Below are positions 8,608-16,411 of a DNA stretch of 32,142 nucleotides, in pieces (within the stretch, counting starts at the first letter, position 1; every line of letters begins with the position of its first letter). Location: NCBI GenBank assembly GCA_030147065.1, contig JASLAP010000199.1, positions 1 to 32,142 of the forward strand, given 5' to 3'. Source of the DNA: Pseudonocardia sp. Its GTDB lineage: Bacteria; Actinomycetota; Actinomycetes; Mycobacteriales; Pseudonocardiaceae. The notes under the pieces are model-generated. The model was not told the DNA's origin and ran no database searches. It saw only the letters and a list, made by a program, of their open reading frames with translations. Both the position numbers and the translations under genes were made by a program.

Positions 8608-9888
8608 TCAGCCCACTGCGGGGCGGGACCCCGGCGGGGGCGGCGCCGGGTCGGCGATCTCGGGCACCTGCAGGGTGACCGGGATGGAGCCGAACCGCAG
8701 GTCGTGCTGGCGCCGCAGCCACGCCCGTTGCGCCCAGCGGTACCGGCCCAGCAGCCGGGCACCGCGCTTGGCCAGCGAGTAGCGCCAGGTCGCGGCCCGC
8801 GCGTCGCCCTGCCCGCGGGCCTCCTGCCGTTGCAGCCGCTGGGCGCGCCGCACCTCGGGCTCGCGCTCGGCCTGCACGGCGCGGCAGGCGGCGTCCAGCG
8901 CGACCGGGTCGACACCGGTGCCCTCGGTGACCAGCGGCACGAGGTGGTTGGCCGCCACCACGACGTCGCGCAGGGCGAGGTTGATGCCCTGGGCGCGGAC
9001 CGGGGACATGGGGTGGGCCGCGTCGCCGAGCAGCAGCACGCCGGGCGCGGACCACGACGGGGCCAGCCCGACCAGGACGTTGAGCCGCAGCGGCCGGGAG
9101 ACCCGCTCGCGGTGGGCCAGCACGTGGTCGGCCAGCCACCCCGGCGCCGAGCGCAGCGCGGCCGGCAGCCAGTCGTCGTGGCGGAACTCGGCCAGGCCGC
9201 CCTTGGGCATGATCAGCCCGCACTGGAGCAGGTCGTCCCAGGAGGTGTAGGCGACCAGCGGGTGGCAGCCCCGGCGCACCATGATGTGGAAGTCGCACCC
9301 CTCGCGCAGGGCGGCCGGCGGCGGGGCCTTGAACCACAGCACGTCGTAGCCCTCCGCGGCCTGCGTCAGAGCCAGGCCGCTGCGGGTGCGCACCGAGGAC
9401 CCGCGCCCGTCGCACCCCACCACGAGGTCGGCGGGCCAGACCTCGTCCCCACCGTCGGTCACGACCCGCACCCCGGTGACGCGCTCCGCCCCGTCCCGGA
9501 CGACATCGGCGAACCGCACGCCCAGGTGGACCTCGGCGTTCGGCAGCGCCCGGACCTGTTCGACGACCCGCTCCAGCAGCGCGACGGGCGAGGCGATCCG
9601 GAACGCCCGCTCCCCCAGCTCGGCGACCGGTTCGCCGACCGCGAGCACCTCCTCGCCGTCGATGCTGATCCGCCAGCTGCGCACGACCCGGCCGGGCACC
9701 CCGGCCAGCACCGGGCCCAGGCCCATCTGCCGGAGCGCGTCGATCCCGAGCGGCATCAGGCCCTCACCGCGGAAGACCCCGCCGGGTGTCGACTCGCGGT
9801 CCAGCAGGCGCACCCGCGCGCCGTTCCGGGCCAGCAGCAGGGCCAGGGTCGCCCCGGCCGGTCCGGCGCCGACGATCACGACGTCCAT
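8608..9888 (-). CDS. FAD-dependent monooxygenase/oxidoreductase
   Basis: This 426-residue flavoprotein belongs to the p-hydroxybenzoate-hydroxylase-like group A monooxygenases. The dinucleotide fold GAGPAG is at residues 7-12 and the acidic ribose contact is near Asp30. The second FAD motif DLVVGCDGRGSSVR lies at about 154-167, and the GD motif LLLGDAAHPMSP at about 286-295 is followed by RAQGINLALRD. It probably uses NAD(P)H and oxygen to hydroxylate a hydrophobic or aromatic compound; the substrate is unknown. The proline-rich C-terminus (PAPPPPGSRP) is probably disordered. The gene is divergent from a TetR regulator and a large inverted repeat occupies the shared promoter, so induction by a substrate or toxic compound is likely. 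Confidence 0.92.
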   Translation of the reverse strand: MDVVIVGAGPAGATLALLLARNGARVRLLDRESTPGGVFRGEGLMPLGIDALRQMGLGPVLAGVPGRVVRSWRISIDGEEVLAVGEPVAELGERAFRIASPVALLERVVEQVRALPNAEVHLGVRFADVVRDGAERVTGVRVVTDGGDEVWPADLVVGCDGRGSSVRTRSGLALTQAAEGYDVLWFKAPPPAALREGCDFHIMVRRGCHPLVAYTSWDDLLQCGLIMPKGGLAEFRHDDWLPAALRSAPGWLADHVLAHRERVSRPLRLNVLVGLAPSWSAPGVLLLGDAAHPMSPVRAQGINLALRDVVVAANHLVPLVTEGTGVDPVALDAACRAVQAEREPEVRRAQRLQRQEARGQGDARAATWRYSLAKRGARLLGRYRWAQRAWLRRQHDLRFGSIPVTLQVPEIADPAPPPPGSRPAVG

Positions 9889-9913
9889 GGGCGTCTCCTT
9901 CGCTCGACCCGCA

Positions 9914-9960
9914 CCCTAAAGCAACGGCACGTTGCTTCGCAACGGTGTGTTGCTTTAGGG
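9914..9960. promoter_or_regulatory. Nested TetR operator (two GCAAC-N5-GTTGC palindromes inside a longer one)
   Basis: This 47-bp segment is almost fully palindromic. Outer arms CCCTAAAGCAAC and GTTGCTTTAGGG are perfect complements. Inside are two tandem operators: AAGCAACGGCACGTTGCTT at 9919-9937 and GCAACGGTGTGTTGC at 9939-9953, with centres 18 bp apart. It lies between the monooxygenase gene and the divergent TetR gene that starts 12 bp to the right. The geometry fits two cooperating TetR dimers repressing both promoters. Binding is inferred. Confidence 0.85.
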
Positions 9961-9971
9961 TCTGGGACACC

Positions 9972-10562
9972 ATGCCGACCCCGCCCACCCGCCGCCCCGG
10001 CGGCCGCAGCGCCCGCATCACCCGTGCGGTCCACGCCGCGACGGTCCAAGCCCTCATCGAGCACGGCCTCGACGGGCTCAGCATCGAGGACGTCGCCGCC
10101 CGCGCGGAGGTCAACAAGACGACGATCTACCGCCGGTGGGGGACGCGGCAGGCGCTCGTGGCGGACGCCCTGACCGCGACGTCCGGCCGGCAGATCACGG
10201 TGCCCGACACCGGCGACGTGCGCGCGGACCTGGTGGCCTTCGCCCGGCGGGTCCGCGACGCGATCGTCGCCCCCACCAGCCGCGCCCTGATGGCGGCGCT
10301 GGCCGCCGGCAGCCACCACGAGGAACTGGCCGGCATCGGGCAGCACTACTGGGCCGGCCGGCTGGCCGCGGCGCGGCCGCTGGTCGAGCGGGCGGTGGAA
10401 CGGGGCGCGCTGCCGAGTGGCCTCGACCCCGACACCGTCATCGTGCGCATCGTCGGCCCGATCTGGTTCGGCGTGTTCGGACCCGGCATCGACGTCGACG
10501 ACGGGTTCGTGGCGGACTGCGTCGACACCGTCCTGGCGGGCACGGCCCGACCGCGCCGCTGA
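9972..10562 (+). CDS. TetR-family repressor, divergent to FAD monooxygenase
   Basis: This is a 196-residue TetR-type regulator. Its helix-turn-helix is LSIEDVAARAEVNKTTIYRRW at residues about 36-56, followed by ALVADALT. The C-terminal domain carries HHEELAGIGQHYWAGRL and GPIWFGVFGPG, typical of the TetR C-terminal ligand pocket family. The ATG at 9972 is the first in-frame ATG after the operator; there is no strong ribosome site, and the start lies 12 bp from the repeat, so the message may have a very short leader. It probably represses itself and the divergent monooxygenase gene by binding the double operator between them. Confidence 0.92.
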   Translation: MPTPPTRRPGGRSARITRAVHAATVQALIEHGLDGLSIEDVAARAEVNKTTIYRRWGTRQALVADALTATSGRQITVPDTGDVRADLVAFARRVRDAIVAPTSRALMAALAAGSHHEELAGIGQHYWAGRLAAARPLVERAVERGALPSGLDPDTVIVRIVGPIWFGVFGPGIDVDDGFVADCVDTVLAGTARPRR

Positions 10563-10600
10563 CCCGCCGCCCCCGCCTTCCCTTCGCTCGTGGAACTGTG

Positions 10601-10618
10601 TTTCACTAACGACTGAAA
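10601..10618. promoter_or_regulatory. TTTCA-N8-TGAAA palindrome upstream of GbsR/MarR-type regulator
   Basis: The site reads TTTCA, eight bases, TGAAA. It lies in a short AT-rich promoter region before the regulator gene at 10688. An identical architecture occurs at 18172-18189 beside the second regulator of the same family. This repetition supports its role as the binding site for this regulator type. Confidence 0.65.
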
Positions 10619-10687
10619 TAACTAGCGAATACGGACGGTGCGAGCATTACTGAACCGAAGCCTCCCTCTCCGGATGTCCTGCAGTGG

Positions 10688-11137
10688 GTGGAGCGCATCG
10701 CCAAGTACTGCGCCGACCAGGACGGCGTACCGCTGATCGCCGGGCGGATCCTGGGGTGGCTGACCGTCGCCGTGCCGGCCGAGCAGACCGCCGCGCAGAT
10801 CGCCGCGGCCATCGGGGCCAGCCGGGCCTCGCTGACGACCAACCTGCGCCTGCTCGGCTCGGTCGGCTTCGTCACCCAGCTGACCCGCCCCGCTGAGCGC
10901 ACCGTCTACTACCGGGTGGACGACGAGGCCTGGTCACGGGTCGTGCGGCGACAGGTGGCCTCGCTGACCGCGCTGGGCGAGATCCTGCACGACGGCATCG
11001 GCCTGGTCGACGGATCGGCCGAGCAGACCGCGCGGATCCGGGCGGCGCACGCGGTGTTCGGCTGGCTGGACGAGGTCTTCGCGCAGGCCCCGCCACTGCC
11101 CGGCGCGGACCGCCCGGTCGACCGGGGCCGGTCGTGA
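10688..11137 (+). CDS. GbsR/MarR-type winged-helix regulator
   Basis: This is a regulator of about 149 residues with a winged helix: PLIAGRILGWLTVAVP, then AAQIAAAIGASRASLTTNLRLLG as recognition helices, and a wing RTVYYRVDDEAW. It shares layout and many positions with the regulator at 17653-18162. The start is uncertain. Homologous-looking sequence (TEPKPPSPDVLQWVERIAKY) continues upstream of the GTG at 10688 to an ATT codon at 10646, with an in-frame TAA at 10619 and no ATG or GTG between. A rare ATT start or a CTG at 10679 is therefore possible. The stop overlaps the methyltransferase start (GTGA), so the two are co-translated. Autoregulation through the palindrome at 10601 is inferred. 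Confidence 0.82.
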   Translation: MERIAKYCADQDGVPLIAGRILGWLTVAVPAEQTAAQIAAAIGASRASLTTNLRLLGSVGFVTQLTRPAERTVYYRVDDEAWSRVVRRQVASLTALGEILHDGIGLVDGSAEQTARIRAAHAVFGWLDEVFAQAPPLPGADRPVDRGRS

Positions 11138-12012
11138 GCCGGCGCTCGGCGGCCGAGCAGACCGCCTTCGGCCCGATGGTGATCGCCGCGTGCGAGCGGT
11201 ACGCCCCGCCCGGGCAGCGCCTGCTCGTCGACGACCTCGCGCTGCGCTTCCTGCCGACCGGGGAGCGCCTCACCGTTCGCGCGTGCCGCTGGCCTGCGGT
11301 GCGGAAACTGATCGTCGGGGCGACCGAGCGGATGGGCACCGGCCTGTGGGGCAGCATGCTGTGCCGCAAGCGCTACCTCGACGACCAGGTCGCCGCGGCC
11401 CTCGCCGCGGGCGTCGACCAGCTCGTGGTCCTGGGAGCCGGGATGGACACCCGCGCCCACCGGCTCGCCCCACCCGCCGCGGCCCGGGCCTTCGAGGTCG
11501 ACCTGCCGGTGAACGTCGCCGACAAGCGGCGCCGGGTGCGGACCGTGCTGGGCGACCGGGCCGGGGAGGTCGTCCTGGTGCCGGTCGACCTCGCCGCGGA
11601 CGATCTCGTCCCCGCCCTGGTCCGGCACGGCTACCGGCCCGACCGGCCCGCCGTCGTCGTCTGGGAGGCCGTCACCCAGTACCTGAGCGAGGTCGGCGTG
11701 CGGCGGACCCTCGCCGCGCTGTCCGGCGCGGCCCCCGGGAGCAGCCTGCTGTTCACCTACCTCCGCGCGGACTACCTCGCCGGCACGAACCACTACGACG
11801 CCGGGCTCGCGCACCGGCGGATGGTGGGCAGCGCCGGGGTGTGGCACTTCGGGCTCGACCCCGACGCGGTCGGTCCGCTGCTGCGCGAGTACGGCTGGAC
11901 CGAGCGCGAGCAGGTGGGCCCGGGCGAGTACCGGGACCGCTACCCCGAGATCGACCGGCGGGGGCTGGCGGTCAGCGAGATCGAACGGTGCGTGCGCGCC
12001 GAGAAGCGCTGA
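11134..12012 (+). CDS. Class I SAM-dependent methyltransferase (LCMT/PPM-like)
   Basis: This 292-residue protein resembles the leucine-carboxyl-methyltransferase-like enzymes that are numerous in mycobacteria and other actinomycetes. The SAM-binding signature is LVVLGAGMDTRAHRL, followed by FEVDLPVNVADKRRRV and the VVWEAVTQYLSEVGVRRTL segment, all diagnostic of the family. The substrate is not predictable; known relatives methylate carboxyl or hydroxyl groups of small molecules. The GTG at 11134 overlaps the stop of the upstream GbsR/MarR-type regulator by 4 bp. The regulator and enzyme therefore form a two-gene operon. It converges with nhaA, 10 bp away, with a small GC hairpin at the junction. 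Confidence 0.9.
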   Translation: MSRRSAAEQTAFGPMVIAACERYAPPGQRLLVDDLALRFLPTGERLTVRACRWPAVRKLIVGATERMGTGLWGSMLCRKRYLDDQVAAALAAGVDQLVVLGAGMDTRAHRLAPPAAARAFEVDLPVNVADKRRRVRTVLGDRAGEVVLVPVDLAADDLVPALVRHGYRPDRPAVVVWEAVTQYLSEVGVRRTLAALSGAAPGSSLLFTYLRADYLAGTNHYDAGLAHRRMVGSAGVWHFGLDPDAVGPLLREYGWTEREQVGPGEYRDRYPEIDRRGLAVSEIERCVRAEKR

Positions 12013-12014
12013 AC

Positions 12015-12044
12015 CGGGCCGGTCACCGCCCGGGGGCCGGCCCG
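12015..12044. terminator. Possible bidirectional terminator hairpin between methyltransferase and nhaA
   Basis: CGGGCCGG at 12015-12022 pairs perfectly with CCGGCCCG at 12037-12044 across a 14-nt loop. It spans the 10-bp gap between two convergent genes and runs into the nhaA stop region. There is no T-tract, as is usual in actinomycetes. Confidence 0.4.
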
Positions 12045-13339
12045 TCGTCGTCCTGGTAGACGTCGGGGACGCCGTCCAGGTCGGTGTCGATCTCCTCCAG
12101 GGCGCTGATCCGGCGGTAGTGCCGGTTGCGCATCCGCAGCACGATCGAGGCCAGCAGTGCCGAGAGCAGCGACCCGGCCAGGACGCCGATCTTGACGTGC
12201 TCGTCGCGCTCGCTGCCGGTCCCGAAGGCCAACTCGCCGATCAGCAGGGACACCGTGAAGCCGATGCCGGCCAGCAGCGCCAGTCCGAGCACGTCCCACC
12301 AGCTCAGGCCGTCGGCGAGACGGGCGTGGGTGAACCGCTGCACCAGCCAGGTGGCGCCGAGCACGCCCACCGCCTTGCCGGCCACGAGGCCGACGATGAT
12401 GCCCAGCGTCACCGAGTCGCCCAGGGTGGCGCCCAGCCCGCCGGCGCCGGCCACCGACACCCCGGCGGCGAAGAAGGCGAACACCGGCACCGCGAACCCG
12501 GCCGAGATCGGCCGGAACCGGTGCTCGAAGTGCTCGGCCAGACCCGGCCCGGGACCGTCGGTGCTGCGGATGACCGGGACGGCGAAGCCGAGCAGCACCC
12601 CGGCCACCGTGGCGTGCACCCCGGACTCGTGCACCAGCACCCAGGTCACCACGGCCAGCGGCAGCAGCAGCCACCACGCCCGCACCCGGCGCTGCACCAG
12701 CAACGTGAACAGCCCCAGCGGGACCAGCGCGAGCACCAGCGGGATCGGCGACAGCGAGCTGGTGTAGAACAGCGCGATGATCAGGATGGCCAGCAGGTCG
12801 TCGACCACGGCCAGGGTGAGCAGGAAGATGCGCAGCGCGGCCGGCAGGTGGGTGCTGATCACCGCCAGCACCGCGAGGGCGAAGGCGATGTCGGTGGCCA
12901 CCGGGATCGCCCACCCGGCCAGGGCCCCGTCCCCGGCCCCGGCGTTGATCACGACGTAGATCAGCGCGGGCACGATCATCCCGCCGACCGCGGCGGCGAT
13001 CGGCAGCGCCGCCCGGCGCGGATCACGCAGGTCCCCGGCCACGAACTCGCGCTTGAGCTCCAGGCCGACGACGAAGAAGAAGATCGCCAGCAGCCCGTCG
13101 GCGGCCCACTGCGCCAGGGTCAGGTCGAGGTGCAGCGCCGCCGGACCGATCCGGAACTCGGTCAACGCCCGGTAGGCGTCGCCCCACGGCGAGTTCGCCC
13201 ACACCAGGGCCAGCGCCGCGGCCGCGACCAGCAGGATGCCGCCGACCGTCTCGGCGCGCAGGATCTCGCCGATCCGCCGGACCTCCGGCCAGCTGCCGCG
13301 GCCGAACAGGGAGGTGGTGTCGGGATCGGATGTACCCAC
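12023..13339 (-). CDS. nhaA: Na+/H+ antiporter NhaA
   Basis: This is a 438-residue inner-membrane antiporter that expels Na+ or Li+ in exchange for protons. The family's critical acids are present: Asp150 in IPVATDIAFALAVL (E. coli Asp133) and the Asp180-Asp181 pair in LTLAVVDDLLAILI (E. coli 163-164). Other family marks are GLELKREFVAGDL and GIGFTVSLLIGELAF. It is about 50 residues longer than the E. coli protein. The extra length includes a cytoplasmic tail with DTDLDGVPDVYQDDD, which resembles a calcium-binding loop. The GTG at 13339 has a GAGGAG ribosome site. A 19-bp element shared with three other leaders lies 33 nt upstream of the start. Confidence 0.95.
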   Translation of the reverse strand: MGTSDPDTTSLFGRGSWPEVRRIGEILRAETVGGILLVAAAALALVWANSPWGDAYRALTEFRIGPAALHLDLTLAQWAADGLLAIFFFVVGLELKREFVAGDLRDPRRAALPIAAAVGGMIVPALIYVVINAGAGDGALAGWAIPVATDIAFALAVLAVISTHLPAALRIFLLTLAVVDDLLAILIIALFYTSSLSPIPLVLALVPLGLFTLLVQRRVRAWWLLLPLAVVTWVLVHESGVHATVAGVLLGFAVPVIRSTDGPGPGLAEHFEHRFRPISAGFAVPVFAFFAAGVSVAGAGGLGATLGDSVTLGIIVGLVAGKAVGVLGATWLVQRFTHARLADGLSWWDVLGLALLAGIGFTVSLLIGELAFGTGSERDEHVKIGVLAGSLLSALLASIVLRMRNRHYRRISALEEIDTDLDGVPDVYQDDDGPAPGR

Positions 13340-13372
13340 GGGGCTCCTCGGGAAGGCGTCGTGAAGCGGACC

Positions 13373-13391
13373 GCCGACCAGGCTTCCCGGC
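13373..13391 (-). promoter_or_regulatory. 19-bp shared leader element, copy 1 (nhaA)
   Basis: On the minus strand this reads GCCGGGAAGCCTGGTCGGC, exactly as in three other places in the window. It is 33 nt before the nhaA GTG. A plausible -10 hexamer, TACCGT, lies at 13404-13409, 12 nt upstream, so the element should sit at the very 5' end of the mRNA. The ends GCCG and CGGC can pair. In this copy CTTCCC just before the GAGGAG ribosome site can pair with GGGAAG of the element. Confidence 0.85.
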
Positions 13392-13519
13392 ACACCGTGG
13401 AGAACGGTACCGGTCCATCGGGCCCCCGGCCCACCGGAGAACAGCGATGAGACCCACGTTTCACCGCCGAGTCGCGATGTCGCGCGACCACACCCGGGAG
13501 TAGCCTCCCCCGCAGGAGC

Positions 13520-13538
13520 GCCGGGAAGCCTGGTCGGC
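13520..13538 (+). promoter_or_regulatory. 19-bp shared leader element, copy 2 (ABC exporter 1)
   Basis: This is an identical copy on the plus strand, 32 nt before the GTG of the ATPase gene at 13571. A -10-like TAGCCT is at 13501-13506, 13 nt upstream. The ribosome site lies within GGAGGCCTCC, a perfect 10-bp palindrome touching the start codon, so it could be masked in a hairpin. Copies 1 and 2 form a divergent pair serving nhaA and this exporter. Confidence 0.85.
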
Positions 13539-13570
13539 ACGTCACATCCGCTCGGCCATCGGAGGCCTCC

Positions 13571-14515
13571 GTGCCCGCTGCCACCGCATCTCCGCCACCC
13601 GACGCCGCCCCCGCGGTGCGCACCGAGAACCTCACCAAGCGCTACGGGCGGCTGGTCGCCCTGGACGCGCTGGACCTGGCGGTGACCGCCGGCCAGGTGT
13701 TCGGGTTCCTCGGCCCGAACGGGGCCGGCAAGTCGACCACCATCCGGCTGCTGCTCGGCCTGGCCCGCCCGTCGGCGGGCCAGGCGTGGATCTTCGACAC
13801 CCCGGCGGCGGACGTCGCCGCCGCCCACGCCCGGCTCGCCCACGTCCCCGCCGACGTGGCGCTGTGGCCGAACCTGACCGGCGCGGAGACGCTCGACCTG
13901 CTCGCCCGGATCGGTCCCGGCACCGATCTCGCCTACCGCGACGAGCTGGTGGAGCGGTTCGCGCTCGACCCGGGCAAGCCGGGCCGGGCCTACTCCAGCG
14001 GCAACCGCCAGAAGGTCGCGCTGGTCGCGGCCTTCGCCACCCGGGCGCCGCTGCTGGTGCTCGACGAGCCCACCGCGGGCCTCGACCCGCTGATGGAGCA
14101 GCAGTTCCGGCACGCCGTGCGCGAGGCCCGCGACCGCGGCCAGACGGTGTTCCTCAGCTCCCACCAGCTCGCCGAGGTCGAGGCCGTCTGCGACCGGGTC
14201 GCGATCCTGCGGGCGGGACGGCTGGTCGAGGTGGCCGACGTCGTCGACCTGCGGGCCCTGCACCGCACCGAGGTCACCGCGACCGTGCGCGGCCCGCTGC
14301 CCGACCTCGCCGACGTGCCCGGGATCAGCTCGGTCCGGGTCGACGGGCCGGCCGACCCGGCCGGCACGACCGTGCGGTTCGCCCTCGCCGGCCCGCCGGC
14401 CCCGGCACTGCGCGCCCTCGCGGCGACCGAGGTGATCGCGCTGCAGCTGCGTGAACCGACGCTGGAGGAGATCTTCCTCGGGTACTACGGCGACGGCCCC
14501 GCGGTCGCGTCGTGA
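13571..14515 (+). CDS. ABC exporter ATPase subunit
   Basis: This 314-residue ATPase belongs to the DrrA/CcmA-like ABC-2 exporters. Walker A is GPNGAGKST at residues 48-56. The signature motif is a variant, YSSGNRQK at 141-148. Walker B is LLVLDEPTAGLDP at 161-173, and the switch histidine is in SSHQLAEVEAVCDRV. The C-terminal 80 residues are the extra domain common in actinomycete drug or lipid exporters. The GTG start follows a GGAGG ribosome site and is preceded by the shared 19-bp leader element. Its stop overlaps the permease gene (GTGA). Mycobacterial relatives such as the Rv1218c type export diverse drugs; the substrate here is not known. Confidence 0.93.
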   Translation: MPAATASPPPDAAPAVRTENLTKRYGRLVALDALDLAVTAGQVFGFLGPNGAGKSTTIRLLLGLARPSAGQAWIFDTPAADVAAAHARLAHVPADVALWPNLTGAETLDLLARIGPGTDLAYRDELVERFALDPGKPGRAYSSGNRQKVALVAAFATRAPLLVLDEPTAGLDPLMEQQFRHAVREARDRGQTVFLSSHQLAEVEAVCDRVAILRAGRLVEVADVVDLRALHRTEVTATVRGPLPDLADVPGISSVRVDGPADPAGTTVRFALAGPPAPALRALAATEVIALQLREPTLEEIFLGYYGDGPAVAS

Positions 14516-16143
14516 CCACCACGATCCGACCTCCGATCGCCTCCCCCGCACCCGTCGCACCGCCGGGACGGGCGGTGGCCGGGCTCGCCCTGCGCCAGGT
14601 CCGCCGCGGCGCCGCCACGGTGGCCGTCGTGGCGGCGGGGATGTCGGCGGTCGTCGTCGCGACCTACGACAGCGTCATCGCCGGTGCCCCCGGCGGAGCG
14701 CGGTCGCTCGCCGCGCTGGCGGCCAACCCGGCTGTCCGCACCCTGTTCGGCGAGCCGGTCGCGCTCGACGACGCCGGCGGGTTCACCGTCTGGCGCACCG
14801 GCACCGTGCTCGCCGTGCTGATCGGCACCTGGGCCGCGCTGGCCGCGGTGCGGGTGCTGCGCGGCGCCGAGGAGGCCGGGCACTGGGACCTGCTGCTCAC
14901 CGGCCGGATGCCGCTGCGCGCGGTGACCGGCCACCACCTGGCGGTGCTGACGGCGGCGGCGCTGGCCGTCGGGGGCGGGGTCGCGGCCGGGCTGCTGATC
15001 ACCGGGACCGACCCGGCCGGCGCGCTCACCCACGGCGCCACGCTCGCCCTCGTCGGCGCCTACTTCGTCGGGGTCGGCGGGGTGGCGGCGCAGGTGCTGC
15101 CCAGCCGCTCGGGGGCCGCCGGTGCCGCGGTCGCGGTGCTGCTGGTCGGGTTGCTGGTGCGGATGGTCGGCGACGGGGTGGCCGCGCTGGGCTGGCTGCG
15201 GTGGGCGTCGCCGTTCGGGCTGGCCGCCCTCGCCCGGCCCTACGACACCGACCGCATCGCGCCGCTGGTCGTCCTCGCCGGCGCCGTGCTCGTCCTGCTG
15301 ACCGCCGCCACGGCGCTGGCCGGCCGCCGCGACCTGCGGGGTGGCGTGCTCGCCGGCGGCGGCGACCGTCGATCCCGCACGGCGCTGCTCGGCTCGGTCA
15401 CCGGGTTCGCGGTCCGGGCGGCCATCCGGCCGGTGCTCGGCTGGGCGGCGGGGATCGGCGCGTTCTACCTGCTCATCGGGCTGATCTCGGAGTCCATGAC
15501 CACTTTCCTGGCCGAGAACCCGCAGTTCGCCGAGATGGCCGCGGCGGCCGGCTTCGAGATCGACGCCGCGCAGGGCTACGCGGCGACGCTGTTCACGCTG
15601 CTCGCGGTGCCGCTCGGCGGGTTCACCGCGACCCGGATCGCCGCCCTGGCCCGGGCCGAGGCGGCCCGCAGGCTGGACCTGCTGCTGGCCGCTCCGATCA
15701 CCCGGACCCGGCTCGCCGGCGCCGAGACCGCGGTCGCCGCGGCCGGTGCGGTCCTGCTCACCGCGGTGGCGGGGCTGGTCACCTGGGCGGGCACCGCGGC
15801 GGTCGGCGTCCCGCTCGGCCCCGCCGCCCTGGCCGGCGCGGCCAACACGCTGCCGGTCACCGCGCTGGGCCTGGGCGCCGCCCTGCTCGCCCTGGGCTGG
15901 GCGCCCCGCCTGGTGGTGCCGGTCGGGATGCTGCCCGCCGCTGGCGGCTTCCTGCTCACCGTGCTGGCCGACAGCACCGGCGCCCCGCAGTGGATCGCCG
16001 CGCTGTCCCCGTTCGCCCACCTCGCCCCGGTCCCCAGCGCCCCGCCGGACGTGCCCGCCGCGGCCGCGATGGTGGTCATCGCCCTGGTCCTGGCCGCCGC
16101 CGGAGTGGCCGGTTTCCACCGCCGCGACATCCGCGCCGGTTGA
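14512..16143 (+). CDS. ABC exporter permease (large ABC-2 type, about 12 membrane segments)
   Basis: This 543-residue membrane protein is the partner of the ATPase just upstream, sharing a GTGA stop-start overlap. It appears to be two fused ABC-2-like halves with about 12 hydrophobic segments. Landmarks are TGRMPLRAVTGHHLAVLTAAALAV in the first half and LLLAAPITRTRLAGAETAVA in the second, which look like the same element repeated. This matches the tetronasin/Rv1217c-type exporter permeases of actinomycetes. One ATPase dimer with one such long permease would form the complete exporter. The substrate is unknown; antibiotics or hydrophobic metabolites are the usual cargo of this family. Confidence 0.9.
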   Translation: MTTTIRPPIASPAPVAPPGRAVAGLALRQVRRGAATVAVVAAGMSAVVVATYDSVIAGAPGGARSLAALAANPAVRTLFGEPVALDDAGGFTVWRTGTVLAVLIGTWAALAAVRVLRGAEEAGHWDLLLTGRMPLRAVTGHHLAVLTAAALAVGGGVAAGLLITGTDPAGALTHGATLALVGAYFVGVGGVAAQVLPSRSGAAGAAVAVLLVGLLVRMVGDGVAALGWLRWASPFGLAALARPYDTDRIAPLVVLAGAVLVLLTAATALAGRRDLRGGVLAGGGDRRSRTALLGSVTGFAVRAAIRPVLGWAAGIGAFYLLIGLISESMTTFLAENPQFAEMAAAAGFEIDAAQGYAATLFTLLAVPLGGFTATRIAALARAEAARRLDLLLAAPITRTRLAGAETAVAAAGAVLLTAVAGLVTWAGTAAVGVPLGPAALAGAANTLPVTALGLGAALLALGWAPRLVVPVGMLPAAGGFLLTVLADSTGAPQWIAALSPFAHLAPVPSAPPDVPAAAAMVVIALVLAAAGVAGFHRRDIRAG

Positions 16144-16170
16144 GCCGGAGCGCCGCGCCCGCGGTCCTCC

Positions 16171-16176
16171 TATCCT
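16171..16176 (+). promoter_or_regulatory. Putative -10 box of the DUF1707 gene
   Basis: TATCCT lies 25 bp before the ATG of the small DUF1707 gene and just after the exporter operon. It is followed by the GGGAGGAG ribosome site. No clear -35 box is visible, so this is tentative. Confidence 0.45.
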
Positions 16177-16201
16177 GGACGGAGCCGACGGGAGGAGTGG
16201 G

Positions 16202-16390
16202 ATGGTGTCGCGTGAGCTCCGCATTTCCGACGCCGACCGGAATGCGGTGGCTCGACAGCTGGCCCGGGCGCTGCGCGAGGGCCGGCTGACCCTCGACGAG
16301 TTCGACGAGCGCTCCCGGGAGGCCTACGCGGCGCGCACCCGGGGCGACCTCGACGAGGTCGTCCGGGACCTGCCGCCCGACCTGTGGTGA
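16202..16390 (+). CDS. Small DUF1707 (SHOCT-like) protein
   Basis: This 62-residue protein consists of one DUF1707 domain. The diagnostic pattern is visible: RISDADRNAVARQLARAL, EGRLTLDEFDERSREAYAART and DLDEVVRDLP. In actinomycetes this domain often forms the N-terminus of membrane or signalling proteins; here it stands alone without a membrane segment. Its biochemical role is not established; interaction or oligomerisation has been suggested for SHOCT-like modules. The ATG at 16202 follows GGGAGGAG; an adjacent GTG at 16205 is an alternative. It converges with the SPFH gene over a bidirectional terminator hairpin. Confidence 0.88.
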   Translation: MVSRELRISDADRNAVARQLARALREGRLTLDEFDERSREAYAARTRGDLDEVVRDLPPDLW

Positions 16391-16411
16391 GCCGCTGATC
16401 CGGTCAGCGGC
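16391..16411. terminator. Bidirectional terminator hairpin between DUF1707 and SPFH genes
   Basis: GCCGCTGA at 16391-16398 and TCAGCGGC at 16404-16411 form a perfect 8-bp stem with a 5-nt loop. It begins directly after the DUF1707 stop and includes the stop codon of the convergent SPFH gene. No T-tract is seen. Confidence 0.6.

Noticed and set aside
12119..13450. Long plus-strand open frame rich in Gln, His and Arg across nhaA
   Set aside because: It is a shadow of nhaA caused by high GC; composition is abnormal and nhaA has all family residues in the opposite frame. Similar antisense frames over the other genes were dropped for the same reason.
13373..13538. Reading the 19-bp repeats as inverted repeats of a mobile element (pairs 13373/13520 and 17577/18239 are inverted)
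   Set aside because: No transposase, no target duplication and no shared sequence between the pairs; instead each copy has a fixed distance to a downstream start codon, which fits regulation better.
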